Source: Candidatus Hadersleviella danica (GTDB lineage: Bacteria; Chloroflexota; Anaerolineae; Promineifilales; Promineifilaceae). Taken from it: 64,000 nucleotides of DNA. Shown here piece by piece: positions 16,208 through 25,065 of this stretch; position 1 is the stretch's first letter, and each line of letters opens with the position of its first letter. The translations under genes and the position numbers were made by a program. Under the pieces are notes generated by a model that worked only from the letters and a program-made list of their open reading frames with translations, searched no databases and was not told where the DNA came from. The DNA is taken from positions 7,454 through 71,453 of the forward strand of contig JADJSZ010000111.1 in the NCBI GenBank assembly GCA_016711405.1, in the 5' to 3' direction.

Positions 16208-17983
16208 TTACTGCTCGGCCGCGATAGAGTTGTAGACCCGCCCAATCGAGGCGGGATCGGCCGTGAACAAGCGGCCACCTGTGACATTGGCAATGCGTTG
16301 AAGCACGGCCGTGTCTGCCTCGCCACCAAAGGCAATCGGGAAAATTTTCACCCCGTCCGCCTCGGCGTTGGTGGGCAAACAGGTGGCGAACATCTGCCCT
16401 TCCGTCGGCCGTCCAATCGTATCTTCCCCATCCGAAAGCAGAACAATCCCATACAATCGCGATTCCCCAGCCGCCACATCTTCCGCCTGCAAATCAGCCA
16501 TCAGAGCCGTGGCTTGGCAAACCGATTCGTACAAAGCGGTGTTGCCCTCCGCTATCAGGGTGCGGATGAGCGGTTGGAGCGATTCTTTCACCTCACCGAC
16601 CCGGTTCGGCTCCGAAAGCGTCAGCGTGTTATTGCTAAAGGTCAGTACCGCCACCTCATCATTGGGGCTGAGATTGTCCAGAAAATCCACGGTGGCTGTT
16701 GTGGCGGTGCTAATGCGCTCGCCGCGCATACTGCCCGAGGTATCCAGCACCAAAACAATGGTGGCCTTGCGCTTGGTCAGCAAAAAGAGGTCAATGACAG
16801 CCTCGGAAACTGCCTCATCGGGGCTGGGCAGGGCGGGGATGGTGGCGGGGCTGGCGGTGGGGATGGTGCCATTTTCCAAGGTGAGTGGGGCGCGGAGGGC
16901 GACATTGCTATCGAGCGGCCGTAGATAATTGTCAATGGCCAACTCTTGTTGTTCCCGCGCCAACAGGTAATCCAAGAAGATTTGGCCACCTTCGGCTTGC
17001 TCGGCCGTCACCCATTCCGCTCTATCCAAAATGCAATAGGGATGGTCGGCCCAAATGGTGCCGCCCGAGGGGAAGATGAAGACGAGGCCACCCAAGGCCA
17101 ATTCGTTGCCGCGTTCAATGTTAAAGCGCACCACGTCTGCTTCGGGCACGGCCGCCGCGTGCAAATAGCTCGGCCCTTGCCGCGCCATTAAATCGAGCAA
17201 GGCGGGGGCTTGCAGGCCATATTTGGCGGTCACATTTTGCAGGGCACGCATGTCCGCTTCCGCCTCATACACTTGGGCAGGGGTGATGGCTTGCCCGCCC
17301 GTATCCACCACACCATACACAAAACTGGTCATGGAGAGCAGACCCGAGTTGGCGTAGGCGGGGTGGGTGTGCCCAAAACGGAACTCGCCCCATTGCGGGC
17401 TGGCGCCGGGGATGCTGTTCCAGCCGTCGGGGTCGTTGGCCAAATCTACCAACATTTCCCAGCTAATGGGTGCGTCGGGCCAGCCCAATGCTTCGGCCAT
17501 CGGCCGCCACATGGCAAAGCCAAGGGGGGCGTAAATGGTAGGGGTACAAGCGGCCGAGTTCAGGTCTTGGTTGCTGTTTGTTTGGGTGCGCCACTGGCTA
17601 TTCAGTTGGTCCGCCCACGAGGGGTCGCCGGGTGACCACGCCACAGGTTGCAGGGTTCCCGCCAAAATGGCCTCCATCGAGGCTCCCGAAGTGACGTGGC
17701 TGACGCTGACGACGATGGGACGGCCGTCGGCCGTGGTTTGCCCCGAGGCGTTAAATTTCTCCACCACTGCATTCAACCACCCCTCTTTGGTGTTGGAAGA
17801 AGCGACTGTCACCACCACCGCATCCTCCGAGACGTTTTCGGGCACTTCAAAGCCCCCCACAGGGGTTGCCTCGGCCGTGGAATCGCCCAACTGGTTGCTA
17901 ATCAGGCTAAAGCCGACGGCCGCACACACAATAAGAACGGTAACACCAATAATCGCCGCAAAAGTAATTTGAGTTCTGTTCAT
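16208..17983 (-). CDS. Substrate-binding / von Willebrand A domain protein
   Basis: 591 residues from ATG 17983 (MNRTQITFAAIIGV). An N-terminal signal anchor (about 6-28) is followed by an extracellular solute-binding-like domain (about 45-360; VVVTVASSNTKEGWLNAVVEKF) and a VWA domain (about 400-590) with a complete MIDAS: DTSGSMRG, a mid-domain Thr/Ser and LLSDGEDT. This SBP-VWA architecture is one I associate with Chloroflexota. It probably sits outside the membrane and binds a metal-dependent partner; ligand unknown. No transporter genes are next to it. Confidence 0.85.
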   Translation of the reverse strand: MNRTQITFAAIIGVTVLIVCAAVGFSLISNQLGDSTAEATPVGGFEVPENVSEDAVVVTVASSNTKEGWLNAVVEKFNASGQTTADGRPIVVSVSHVTSGASMEAILAGTLQPVAWSPGDPSWADQLNSQWRTQTNSNQDLNSAACTPTIYAPLGFAMWRPMAEALGWPDAPISWEMLVDLANDPDGWNSIPGASPQWGEFRFGHTHPAYANSGLLSMTSFVYGVVDTGGQAITPAQVYEAEADMRALQNVTAKYGLQAPALLDLMARQGPSYLHAAAVPEADVVRFNIERGNELALGGLVFIFPSGGTIWADHPYCILDRAEWVTAEQAEGGQIFLDYLLAREQQELAIDNYLRPLDSNVALRAPLTLENGTIPTASPATIPALPSPDEAVSEAVIDLFLLTKRKATIVLVLDTSGSMRGERISTATTATVDFLDNLSPNDEVAVLTFSNNTLTLSEPNRVGEVKESLQPLIRTLIAEGNTALYESVCQATALMADLQAEDVAAGESRLYGIVLLSDGEDTIGRPTEGQMFATCLPTNAEADGVKIFPIAFGGEADTAVLQRIANVTGGRLFTADPASIGRVYNSIAAEQ

Positions 17984-18078
17984 AGCATTTCTCACTGGTT
18001 GGACTGACAATAACGGGATTAACCATAACCGCGCTTGAGACTAAACGCATCGCCTACTATACGTGTGATTTCTGCTTC

Positions 18079-20076
18079 CTATTCATCAAGATCGAGTGTG
18101 GCCAAAAGCAAGCGATTGGCAGAGAGGGGAGCGGTTGTTTGCAAATTTAGCCGCTCAAACGTGGGATAAGTATACCAACCCAAGGCCAACGTATACGAAC
18201 CCGCAGGCAAATCGGGGGGCAACGCCATAGCGTATTGGTCGTGGAGCCATACCCCACTTTCCCACTGGCTCGTTGGCCAACAGGGTTGGATATCCAGTTG
18301 GGCAAGGGGCGGGGAATCTTCTGCCCCAGTGGGGTAGAGGTGCAGGAAGAGGGTGTGGTCGGCCGTGGGCACGGCCAAGGCCTCCCACCACAAATCTATC
18401 AGCAGGCTGGTAGGTTGGGGGGCAATGTGTGTGCCGCGCAGGTGCAGGCTGTTGGCAAAGGTGGCCTCGAGCGGGGTGGCTACGCCCTGCGGCCATTCCC
18501 CTTGCGGCACTGTCAGGGCGGTGTAGATGATGTCGCCCGTGGGAGAGTGGCGCACCTCGCCCGTGACGGCCGTTTGAGGCCAATGTTGGCGCACCCAAAG
18601 CGCCATCTCCTTTTCCACCAAGTTGTTGATGAGATAGGTGGTGGGTTGGGATTGGGCGGCGGGATAGTAAAAACAGGGGGCGGGGGGATGGGTGCGCACG
18701 GCCGAATCCGCCAAGAGCAAGGCGAGGGTTGGGTTGCTTAAGTCAATCGCATCGGGCACAAGGAACACCGTTTCGGTTTCGCTTTTGGCCAAGGCCATTT
18801 GCCCCGCTTGCCACACCCCCACTTGGAAATCATCATAAAGTTGGGGCACGGCCGCCCAACGGCCGAAATAGTCGTATAACGTGCTGGCCGTGCTAAAGGC
18901 CAAGCCACCCACCAGAACGGCCGTGGCCACACCCTGCCCATAGCGCTCCAACCAGCGCCACAACCCAATGGCTCCCACAGCGGCAACGGCCGCCAAGGCT
19001 GGCACGGCCACAAAGATGCGGGTATAGGTGGCGGGGTTATCGGTTAGAATGGCAGGGAGCAGACCCATCCCCACCCATGAAAAAAGCAAAATCGTGCGGG
19101 TAGAGCGCGGCCGTTGCACAAGCAGGGCAACCCCCAGCAAGAAGAGCAGGGCTAGAAACCAATCAAAGACAGGACGGCCGGGCAGGTTGTGCCGCGCCAG
19201 TTCATCCCCCCAGCCGGGCAGAAACAGCCCCGCCAAGGCACGGCCGAGGTTGCCCAGCAACGCCAAGGGTATGGAGGTCGCCCCTGCCCCGAGTGTGTTA
19301 GAGGCGGTTACGCTGGCGCGGAGGGTGAATTGGCTCCAGTTGAGCCAGAAATAGCGCAGGAGGGGGGCGGCCGTTAAAACGGCCGCGCTGACGATGAGGG
19401 CAAAGTGCCCCACGGCCGTGCGCCACGGCCGGCGGGGCACAACGGCCGCCCAATGCCACCCATAAGCGACGGCGACGGCAATGGGAATGAATCGCCCTGA
19501 ACCAAAACTATAGAGCGAAAGTCCACACATAAAACCCACCAACAGGAGGGTACGGGTGGGTTGGGTGGGGTTTTGGAAGTAGCGGCCGAGGAAGGCAAAG
19601 GTGAGAAGCGCAAACGAAACGGGCAGAGAGGACTCGTAGCCCAAGCGACTGAAATGGAAAAAGGGGTAAGTGATGCCGAGGATGAAGGCGGTCAGCAAGG
19701 CAATTTGCGTTGCGCCTTGTTCCTCGGCCGCGAGTTGCCGATACGCCCAGACCGCGAGGGCGATGGTGAGGGTGGAGACGGCCGCCAGCGCATAGCGAAT
19801 GGTGAGCGGGTCTTGGCTGATTTGCTGGGCGGCACGGGTGAGGTAGACCACGGCCGGGTGCATCCCCCCAAAGTTGGCCGCAAAATAGACGGGGGTCTCG
19901 TTCCCACGGGCGACGACACTGACCCATGCTTCATCAAACCACAGGCCGGGGGGGAGTTGGCCAAGGTATATAAAGCGGGTAACGGCCGTGAAAAGAACCA
20001 GCAGGGCGACGTAGAGAACGTATTGAGCTGGGGTTCTTCGGTTTAGCAAGGCTAACTTCTCTACCACAAAGGTCAT
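18079..20076 (-). CDS. GT39/ArnT-like membrane glycosyltransferase
   Basis: 665 residues from ATG 20076. Same layout as 12330-14318: a first membrane helix, then external LPPGLWFDEAWVSVV with the Asp-Glu motif expected for GT-C enzymes, about 11-12 membrane segments to residue 420 and a soluble C-terminal domain rich in beta structure. It lies 10 bases downstream of rfbB on the same strand, so the two are likely co-transcribed; a role in putting a deoxysugar-containing glycan on a surface lipid or protein is reasonable (inference). A longer start at 20115 would overlap rfbB. Confidence 0.85.
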   Translation of the reverse strand: MTFVVEKLALLNRRTPAQYVLYVALLVLFTAVTRFIYLGQLPPGLWFDEAWVSVVARGNETPVYFAANFGGMHPAVVYLTRAAQQISQDPLTIRYALAAVSTLTIALAVWAYRQLAAEEQGATQIALLTAFILGITYPFFHFSRLGYESSLPVSFALLTFAFLGRYFQNPTQPTRTLLLVGFMCGLSLYSFGSGRFIPIAVAVAYGWHWAAVVPRRPWRTAVGHFALIVSAAVLTAAPLLRYFWLNWSQFTLRASVTASNTLGAGATSIPLALLGNLGRALAGLFLPGWGDELARHNLPGRPVFDWFLALLFLLGVALLVQRPRSTRTILLFSWVGMGLLPAILTDNPATYTRIFVAVPALAAVAAVGAIGLWRWLERYGQGVATAVLVGGLAFSTASTLYDYFGRWAAVPQLYDDFQVGVWQAGQMALAKSETETVFLVPDAIDLSNPTLALLLADSAVRTHPPAPCFYYPAAQSQPTTYLINNLVEKEMALWVRQHWPQTAVTGEVRHSPTGDIIYTALTVPQGEWPQGVATPLEATFANSLHLRGTHIAPQPTSLLIDLWWEALAVPTADHTLFLHLYPTGAEDSPPLAQLDIQPCWPTSQWESGVWLHDQYAMALPPDLPAGSYTLALGWYTYPTFERLNLQTTAPLSANRLLLATLDLDE

Positions 20077-20086
20077 CACAGGGTAG

Positions 20087-21112
20087 CTATTTTTCACTCC
20101 CCAACCGCGCCCCATATTGCACTTCGTAATAGCTTTGGAACTCCCCTTCCTTTATTTTGCGCCACCACCATTCATTGTCGGCATACCAGCGCACCGTGCT
20201 GGCAATCGCCTCTTCGGGGCTAATTTCTGGCTCCCAACCAAGGGCACGGATTTTGTCAAAGTTTAAGCTGTAGCGGCGGTCGTGGCCGGGGCGGTCGGTG
20301 ACATGGCGAATGAGCGAGCGGGGTTTGCCGAGGGTGTCGAGCAAAATTTCAATCATGCGCATGTTTTCCACTTCGATGCCAGTGCCCATGTTGTAAATTT
20401 CGCCAATCGCGCCTTTGTGCAACACCAAATCAATGGCGCGGCAATGATCCAACACATGCTGGTATTCCCGTTGCTGACGGCCGTCGCCATACACGGGCAA
20501 GGGCTTGTCTTCCAACGCATTCGTCGTAAACAGCGGAATGACCTTTTCGAGGTATTGATAGGGGCCGATGTTGTTGGAGCAACGGCTAATTGTCGTCGGC
20601 AAGCCATAGGTGACATGGTATGCCTGTACCATGAGGTCGGCACTCGCTTTGCTGGCGGCATAGGGGCTACGTGGCCGTAACGGGTCATCTTCCACCGAAG
20701 ATTGCCCCTCGGGAATATCCCCATAGACCTCATCGGTGGAAATTTGGTGATACCGTTCCAGCCCATATTGCTTGGCCGCTTCCAGCAAGACATAGGTTCC
20801 ATAAACGCCCGTCTTCACAAACGCTTCGGGGTCTAAAATGGAGCGGTCTACGTGGGTTTCGGCCGCAAAATTGACAATCGTGTCAATCTTGTATTGCTCA
20901 ATAACCTTGTTGACCCGGGGTGAATCGCAAATGTCCCCTTTCTCAAAGTGATAATTGGGTTCATCTGAAATTTCGAGTAAGTTGTCCATATTGCCCGCAT
21001 AGGTCAACTTGTCGTAGACAATAATGTTGTACGCGGGGTATTTCTGCACCATGTAAATGGCAAAATTCGCGCCGATAAAGCCAGCGCCGCCTGTGACCAA
21101 TATATTTTTCAT
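20087..21112 (-). CDS. rfbB: dTDP-glucose 4,6-dehydratase
   Basis: 341 residues. Extended SDR enzyme: NAD-binding GGAGFIG at residue 8, NFAAETHVDRS, catalytic TDEVYGD with Asp-Glu, and YAASK (Tyr-x3-Lys). This combination is diagnostic of RfbB/RmlB, which converts dTDP-glucose to dTDP-4-keto-6-deoxyglucose for rhamnose and other deoxysugars. No rmlA, C or D is in this window, so the rest of the pathway must be elsewhere. Co-directional with the GT39-like gene that follows it. No SD before ATG 21112. Confidence 0.95.
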   Translation of the reverse strand: MKNILVTGGAGFIGANFAIYMVQKYPAYNIIVYDKLTYAGNMDNLLEISDEPNYHFEKGDICDSPRVNKVIEQYKIDTIVNFAAETHVDRSILDPEAFVKTGVYGTYVLLEAAKQYGLERYHQISTDEVYGDIPEGQSSVEDDPLRPRSPYAASKASADLMVQAYHVTYGLPTTISRCSNNIGPYQYLEKVIPLFTTNALEDKPLPVYGDGRQQREYQHVLDHCRAIDLVLHKGAIGEIYNMGTGIEVENMRMIEILLDTLGKPRSLIRHVTDRPGHDRRYSLNFDKIRALGWEPEISPEEAIASTVRWYADNEWWWRKIKEGEFQSYYEVQYGARLGSEK

Positions 21113-21141
21113 TCTAAAACCATTGGGGGAAATAGCTGATT

Positions 21142-21173
21142 AAACCTTTGAGGTTTTGAGGCCTCACAGGTTT
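21142..21173. repeat. AAACCT/AGGTTT palindrome
   Basis: AAACCT-TTGAGG...CCTCA-CAGGTTT; a short dispersed hairpin family, partly repeated near 26642. Confidence 0.5.
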
Positions 21174-21253
21174 TCATTTTAGCCCACCCCCTTTCTTTCA
21201 GCCAATGGATACAGGTTTTTTCAAAACGTAGGCTTGAACTTGCCAAAAGGGAT

Positions 21254-21321
21254 GAACCGCAGAGAACAAGGAGGGCGCAGAGAGGAGCAAGTCTCCGCGT
21301 TCTCCGCGCCATCTGCGGTTC
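21254..21321. repeat. GAACCGCAGAG palindromic repeat
   Basis: GAACCGCAGAGAAC...GGCGCAGAG is mirrored by CTCCGCGTTCTCCGCG...CTGCGGTTC. About 68 bases, a long imperfect hairpin. This word family is found across unrelated genomes. Confidence 0.75.
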
Positions 21322-21388
21322 ATTCACTCTGTTCGCCTCGTATTAGGGGATTTGTGGAAAACCCTGCGGTTACATATCTCTCTCTAAT

Positions 21389-21417
21389 TTGACATCACCC
21401 GCGCCCTATGCCATAAT
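21389..21417 (+). promoter_or_regulatory. Promoter of the mini-gene before the Lon-like gene
   Basis: TTGACA (21389-21394), 17-base spacer, CATAAT (21412-21417). Start expected near 21424. Confidence 0.7.
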
Positions 21418-21484
21418 CTGCCCATCATTCATTTATTGGCAGTGTAAACTGTACCGCTATCTTTTCCAAAAGGAGGTGGTGTTG

Positions 21485-21544
21485 ATGGACTGTAGTAGTC
21501 AGACCCCATTCGCCGTAGCACTGCCTCCGCTCAACGCGAAGTAA
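21485..21544 (+). CDS. Mini-gene: 19-residue peptide or structured small RNA
   Basis: The frame reads MDCSSQTPFAVALPPLNAK. It is preceded at ideal distance by the strongest SD in the window (AAAAGGAGGTGG, 21468-21479), by its own promoter (21389) and followed by an intrinsic terminator (21562). An 11-bp inverted repeat (21512-21522 with 21544-21554) overlaps the end of the frame and the stop codon. So a transcript of about 170 bases is expected. It could encode a peptide, act as a regulatory RNA, or be a leader for the Lon-like gene 150 bases on, though the terminator argues for independence. I do not recognise the peptide. Confidence 0.55.
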   Translation: MDCSSQTPFAVALPPLNAK

Positions 21545-21561
21545 GTGCTACGGCCGAGACG

Positions 21562-21590
21562 AGGCTCCACTGGCAACGGTGGAGCCTTTT
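21562..21590 (+). terminator. Terminator of the mini-gene
   Basis: Stem AGGCTCCAC / GTGGAGCCT with an eight-base loop, followed by TTTTCTTTG. Confidence 0.8.
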
Positions 21591-21616
21591 CTTTGTTTAG
21601 GGTGGGGGGGGGAAGA

Positions 21617-21694
21617 GCCATAAGCTATAAGCCGTAAGCAAATACCTCCTCCATTCACAATTAATCATTCCCAATTCCCAATTCACAATTCCCA
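21617..21694. repeat. Heptad arrays before the Lon-like gene
   Basis: ATAAGCT ATAAGCC GTAAGCA, then CCCAATT CCCAATT CACAATT CCCAATG; the last unit supplies the ATG of the Lon-like gene at 21695. Confidence 0.85.
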
Positions 21695-24099
21695 ATGGCT
21701 TTCACCCTCCTTCAGCCCGCCCAATTGCGCCGGGTGTGTGACCCCCACCAATTTAATTTTGAGAGCACGGCCGACCTTGAGGCACAAGAGACCATCATTG
21801 GTCAGCCAAGGGGGGTACGCGCCATTGAATTTGGCATTGGCATCCAAAGCCCCGGCTACAATATTTATGTGCTGGGCGATTCGGACACGGGGCGCACCGC
21901 CACCTTAGAGCGATTCTTGCTGGCTCGTGCCGCCCACCAACCTGTCCCCCCCGATTGGGTCTACGTCCACAACTTCACCATCTCCCATCAACCCCGTGCC
22001 CTGTCATTGCCTGCGGGGCAGGGGGGGCAATTCAAGGGGGATATGCAAAGCCTCATCGAATCGCTCAAAAAAGATTTGTCTGAGGCATTTGATACGGACG
22101 CTTATCGAGAAGCATCCGAAAATATCCGTGCCCATTACAAGGGGGAGCGCAACACCTTGCTGGAAGATTTGCGCCAACGGGCCATTAAAGATGAGATGAC
22201 GGTGGTGGATACTCCTTCGGGTTGGGTAGTTGTGCCCATGTCAGAAGGCAAGGCGATGAGTGCGGACGTGTACCAACAGTTGCCCGTCGAAGAGCACCAA
22301 ATGTTAGAGCGCAAGCGGCAACGCTGGGGGGAGGAATTAGATGAGCTTTTGCGCAAAATGCGCGAGTTGGATGAGAAGGCGCAGGAGCAGACCGATACGT
22401 TGGACAAAGAGGTGGCCGCCTCGAGTATCAAACATTATTTCGACCATCTGCGTGAGAAATACGCCGCCCAAGAGGCGATATGGCCTTATTTGGAAGGGGT
22501 GTATAAAGATGTGTTGGATAATTTGGATGACTTTGCGCCACCCGAAGGGGAGGAGAAAGATAATGAGACAGATTTGCGCCGCTATGAGGTGAATTTGCTG
22601 GTGGACAACGGCCGCCGGGACGACAAACACCCCAGCGCCCCTGTCGTGGTCGAGTTAAACCCCCGCTACACGAATTTACTCGGCCGTATCGAGTACGAAA
22701 TGCAGTTTGGGGCGACTTCGACCCACTTCACCAACATCAAGGCAGGCAGTTTGCACCGCGCCAATGGGGGGTATCTCATCCTCAATGTGCGCGATATTTT
22801 GGCCGAGCGAGACACATGGGAAGCGCTCAAACGCGCCATTCGGGGGCGGGAAATCAAAGTCCAGCCACCTGATAGAGCGGATGGCAACCAAGTGTTGGCC
22901 AAATCGCTCGACCCCGAGCCGATTCCGTTGCAGGTTAAAATTATTTTGCTGGGCAACGCCGACTATTACTATACCTTGTATAACCGCGAGGAAGATTTTA
23001 GCCAACTGTTCAAGGTGAAGGCTGAATTCGACATGGTGATGCCGCGCACGGCCGAGAACGAATTGGCTTATGCCACCTTTGTGGCCAGCCGATGCCAAGA
23101 AGAGCAGTTACGCCATTTTGAGCCAACGGCCGTGGCCCAGCTTGTTGAGTTTGGCTCCCGCCTGAGTGGCTACCAGAATAAACTGAGCACGCGCATGGAA
23201 ATTGTGGCCGATGTGGTGCGCGAGGCAAGTTATTGGGCAGGGCACAACGGCCGCGAACGAGTCACGGCCGCTGATGTCCAAATCGCCCTCGACGAGCGGC
23301 GCACCCGCTCGAATTTGGATGAAGCGTATGTGATGGAACACATCACCGATGGGAGTTTGGCCATTCGGGTGCGGGGCACGGCGGTGGGGCAAGCCAACGG
23401 CTTGTCCATCATTGATTTGGGCGATTACACCTATGGCCAACCGGGGCGCATTTCGGCTCGCACCTTTCGCGGGGAGCAGGGCATTATCAACATTGACCGC
23501 GAGGTGGAACTGACTGGCCCCATTCACCACAAGGGGTTGTTGGCCTTGGTGGGCTTCTTGGGGGGCAATTACGCCCAAGAACAGGCCTTGACCGTGGCGG
23601 CCAGCATCACTTTTGAGCAAAATTATGGGTTGATAGAGGGGGATAGCGCTTCCACGGCCGAACTGTGCGCTTTGCTCTCCAGCTTGGCCAATCTCCCGCT
23701 CAAGCAAAGCATTGCCGTGACAGGGGCGGTGAACCAACACGGGGATATTTTGCCCATCGGGGGTGTCACCGAAAAAATTGAGGGCTTCTTCCACGTTTGC
23801 CAAATCGAGGGGCTGACGGGCGAGCAAGGAGTGGTCATTCCCCACACCAATATCGCTCATTTGATGTTGGAACAGGAGGTGGTTATGGCCGTGCAAGCAG
23901 GGCAGTTCCACATTTGGGCCGTTCGCAAGCTGGATGAAGCAATTGAAGTGCTTTCGGGTGTGCCCGCTGGCGAACGCGACGCCGATGGCATCTACCCCGA
24001 GGGAGCTTCCACGCGGCCGTGCAAGAGGGGCTAAAACGGCTGGGCAAGCAGGATGAGGATGAAGAGGAAGGGGAGGAAGTGGATAGTGAAGGTGAGTAG
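21695..24099 (+). CDS. LonB-like ATP-dependent protease (one indel near the end)
   Basis: About 801 residues after correction. An AAA-type ATPase domain opens the protein (LGDSDTGRTATLERF in place of Walker A), a coiled-coil insertion lies at about 120-260, and the Lon proteolytic domain is C-terminal with Ser651 (EGDSAS) and Lys694 (GGVTEKIEGF), the Ser-Lys dyad. This is the AAA_32/Lon_C family related to archaeal LonB, not LonA. As given the frame ends at 24034 with STRPCKRG. Adding one G to GGG at 24001-24003 restores the family ending YPEGSFHAAVQEGLKRL and an acidic tail to the TAG at 24097. No SD; the start is the last unit of a heptad array. Confidence 0.9.
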
Positions 24100-24160
24100 T
24101 AAATAGTGTTGAGCCAGCTACTTGCTCACTAACCACTAACCACTAATCACTAATTCCTGC
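24100..24160. repeat. Heptad array CTAACCA / CTAATCA
   Basis: CTCACTAACCACTAACCACTAATCACTAATTCC. On the minus strand its right end encodes the last residues and stop of the YihY gene (LVISG). Confidence 0.75.
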
Positions 24161-24987
24161 TTGCGCCGCTTATCCGACACCACCTTGGTGAAGGCCGCGC
24201 CGAGGAAGAAGATTTGCCCTGAAAAGTAGACCCAGATAAGCAAAACGGCCAGTGAACCAGCCGCGCCATAAGCCGAGGTGGAGGAAGTACGGCCGAAGTA
24301 CAGCCCGATGAGGTATTTGCTGAGGGTGATGAGCACGGCCGTGAGCACCCCGCCTCCCCACACATCCCGCCACCGCACCCGCGCCTCGGGCAATACCTTG
24401 AACAAAAAGGCAAAAATCACGCTCAGGAGGATCCCGGAGAGGAGCAAATCGAGCCAGTGAAGCAAATCAAACGAGGGATGGAGTTGGTCGGCCACAAATT
24501 GGCTAATCACCGATAGGACAGTGCTAACCAAAATCAGAGCCACCAAAAGCAAGCCCACACTCAGCACCAACCCCACAGCATACAATCGCCGCTTAATAAA
24601 TTTCCATAGCCCCGCTTCCTCAAGGTGAGGTACACCCCAAATCGTATTCATCGCCTCTTGCAACTGGTCAAAGACGTTGCTGGCTCCAAAGAGCAAAATC
24701 AGCAAACTCAGGAGACTGGCCAGAAAACCAGTCTCGGGGCGACTGCTGTTGAGCAAGATGTTTTCCACGGCTTCGGCAACTTGGTAGCCGCCCACTTGGC
24801 GAATCTGATTCATTAATTCGCTTTGCGCGGCCGTGGCCCCATACGCCAAGCCCGCCACCGTCACCGCAATGAGCAACAGCGGGGAAAGCGACAGCACCGT
24901 GTAATAAGCCAACGCGGCCGACATCCGATTGGCACGGCTCCTATTCCACAATTTGCCCGTCTGGCGGAGGAGAGAAATGATTTCCAT
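24136..24987 (-). CDS. YihY/BrkB-family inner membrane protein
   Basis: 283 residues with six membrane segments, the family length. Typical sequence: N-terminal amphipathic NRSRANRMSAALAYYTVLSLSPLLL, the mid NTIWGVP motif and C-terminal AAGSLAVLLIWVYFSGQIFFLGAAF. The family was once called ribonuclease BN but is a membrane protein of uncertain function. Convergent with the Lon-like gene. Confidence 0.92.
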   Translation of the reverse strand: MEIISLLRQTGKLWNRSRANRMSAALAYYTVLSLSPLLLIAVTVAGLAYGATAAQSELMNQIRQVGGYQVAEAVENILLNSSRPETGFLASLLSLLILLFGASNVFDQLQEAMNTIWGVPHLEEAGLWKFIKRRLYAVGLVLSVGLLLVALILVSTVLSVISQFVADQLHPSFDLLHWLDLLLSGILLSVIFAFLFKVLPEARVRWRDVWGGGVLTAVLITLSKYLIGLYFGRTSSTSAYGAAGSLAVLLIWVYFSGQIFFLGAAFTKVVSDKRRKQELVISG

Positions 24988-24999
24988 AGGGTGATTCTG

Positions 25000-25065
25000 C
25001 GTTATTCGTTATTGGTTACTCGTTATTCGTCCCTTGTCCCCTGTCCCTCGTCATTTGTCCTATTC
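25000..25065. repeat. Heptad arrays GTTATTC and TGTCCCT
   Basis: GTTATTC GTTATTG GTTACTC GTTATTC, followed by GTCCCTT GTCCCCT GTCCCTC. The right end gives the stop of the MttB-like gene (25060-25062). Confidence 0.85.

Noticed and set aside
23108..24136. 342-codon frame antisense to the Lon-like gene
   Set aside because: Mirror of strong coding sequence with intact Lon motifs; no homology recognised.
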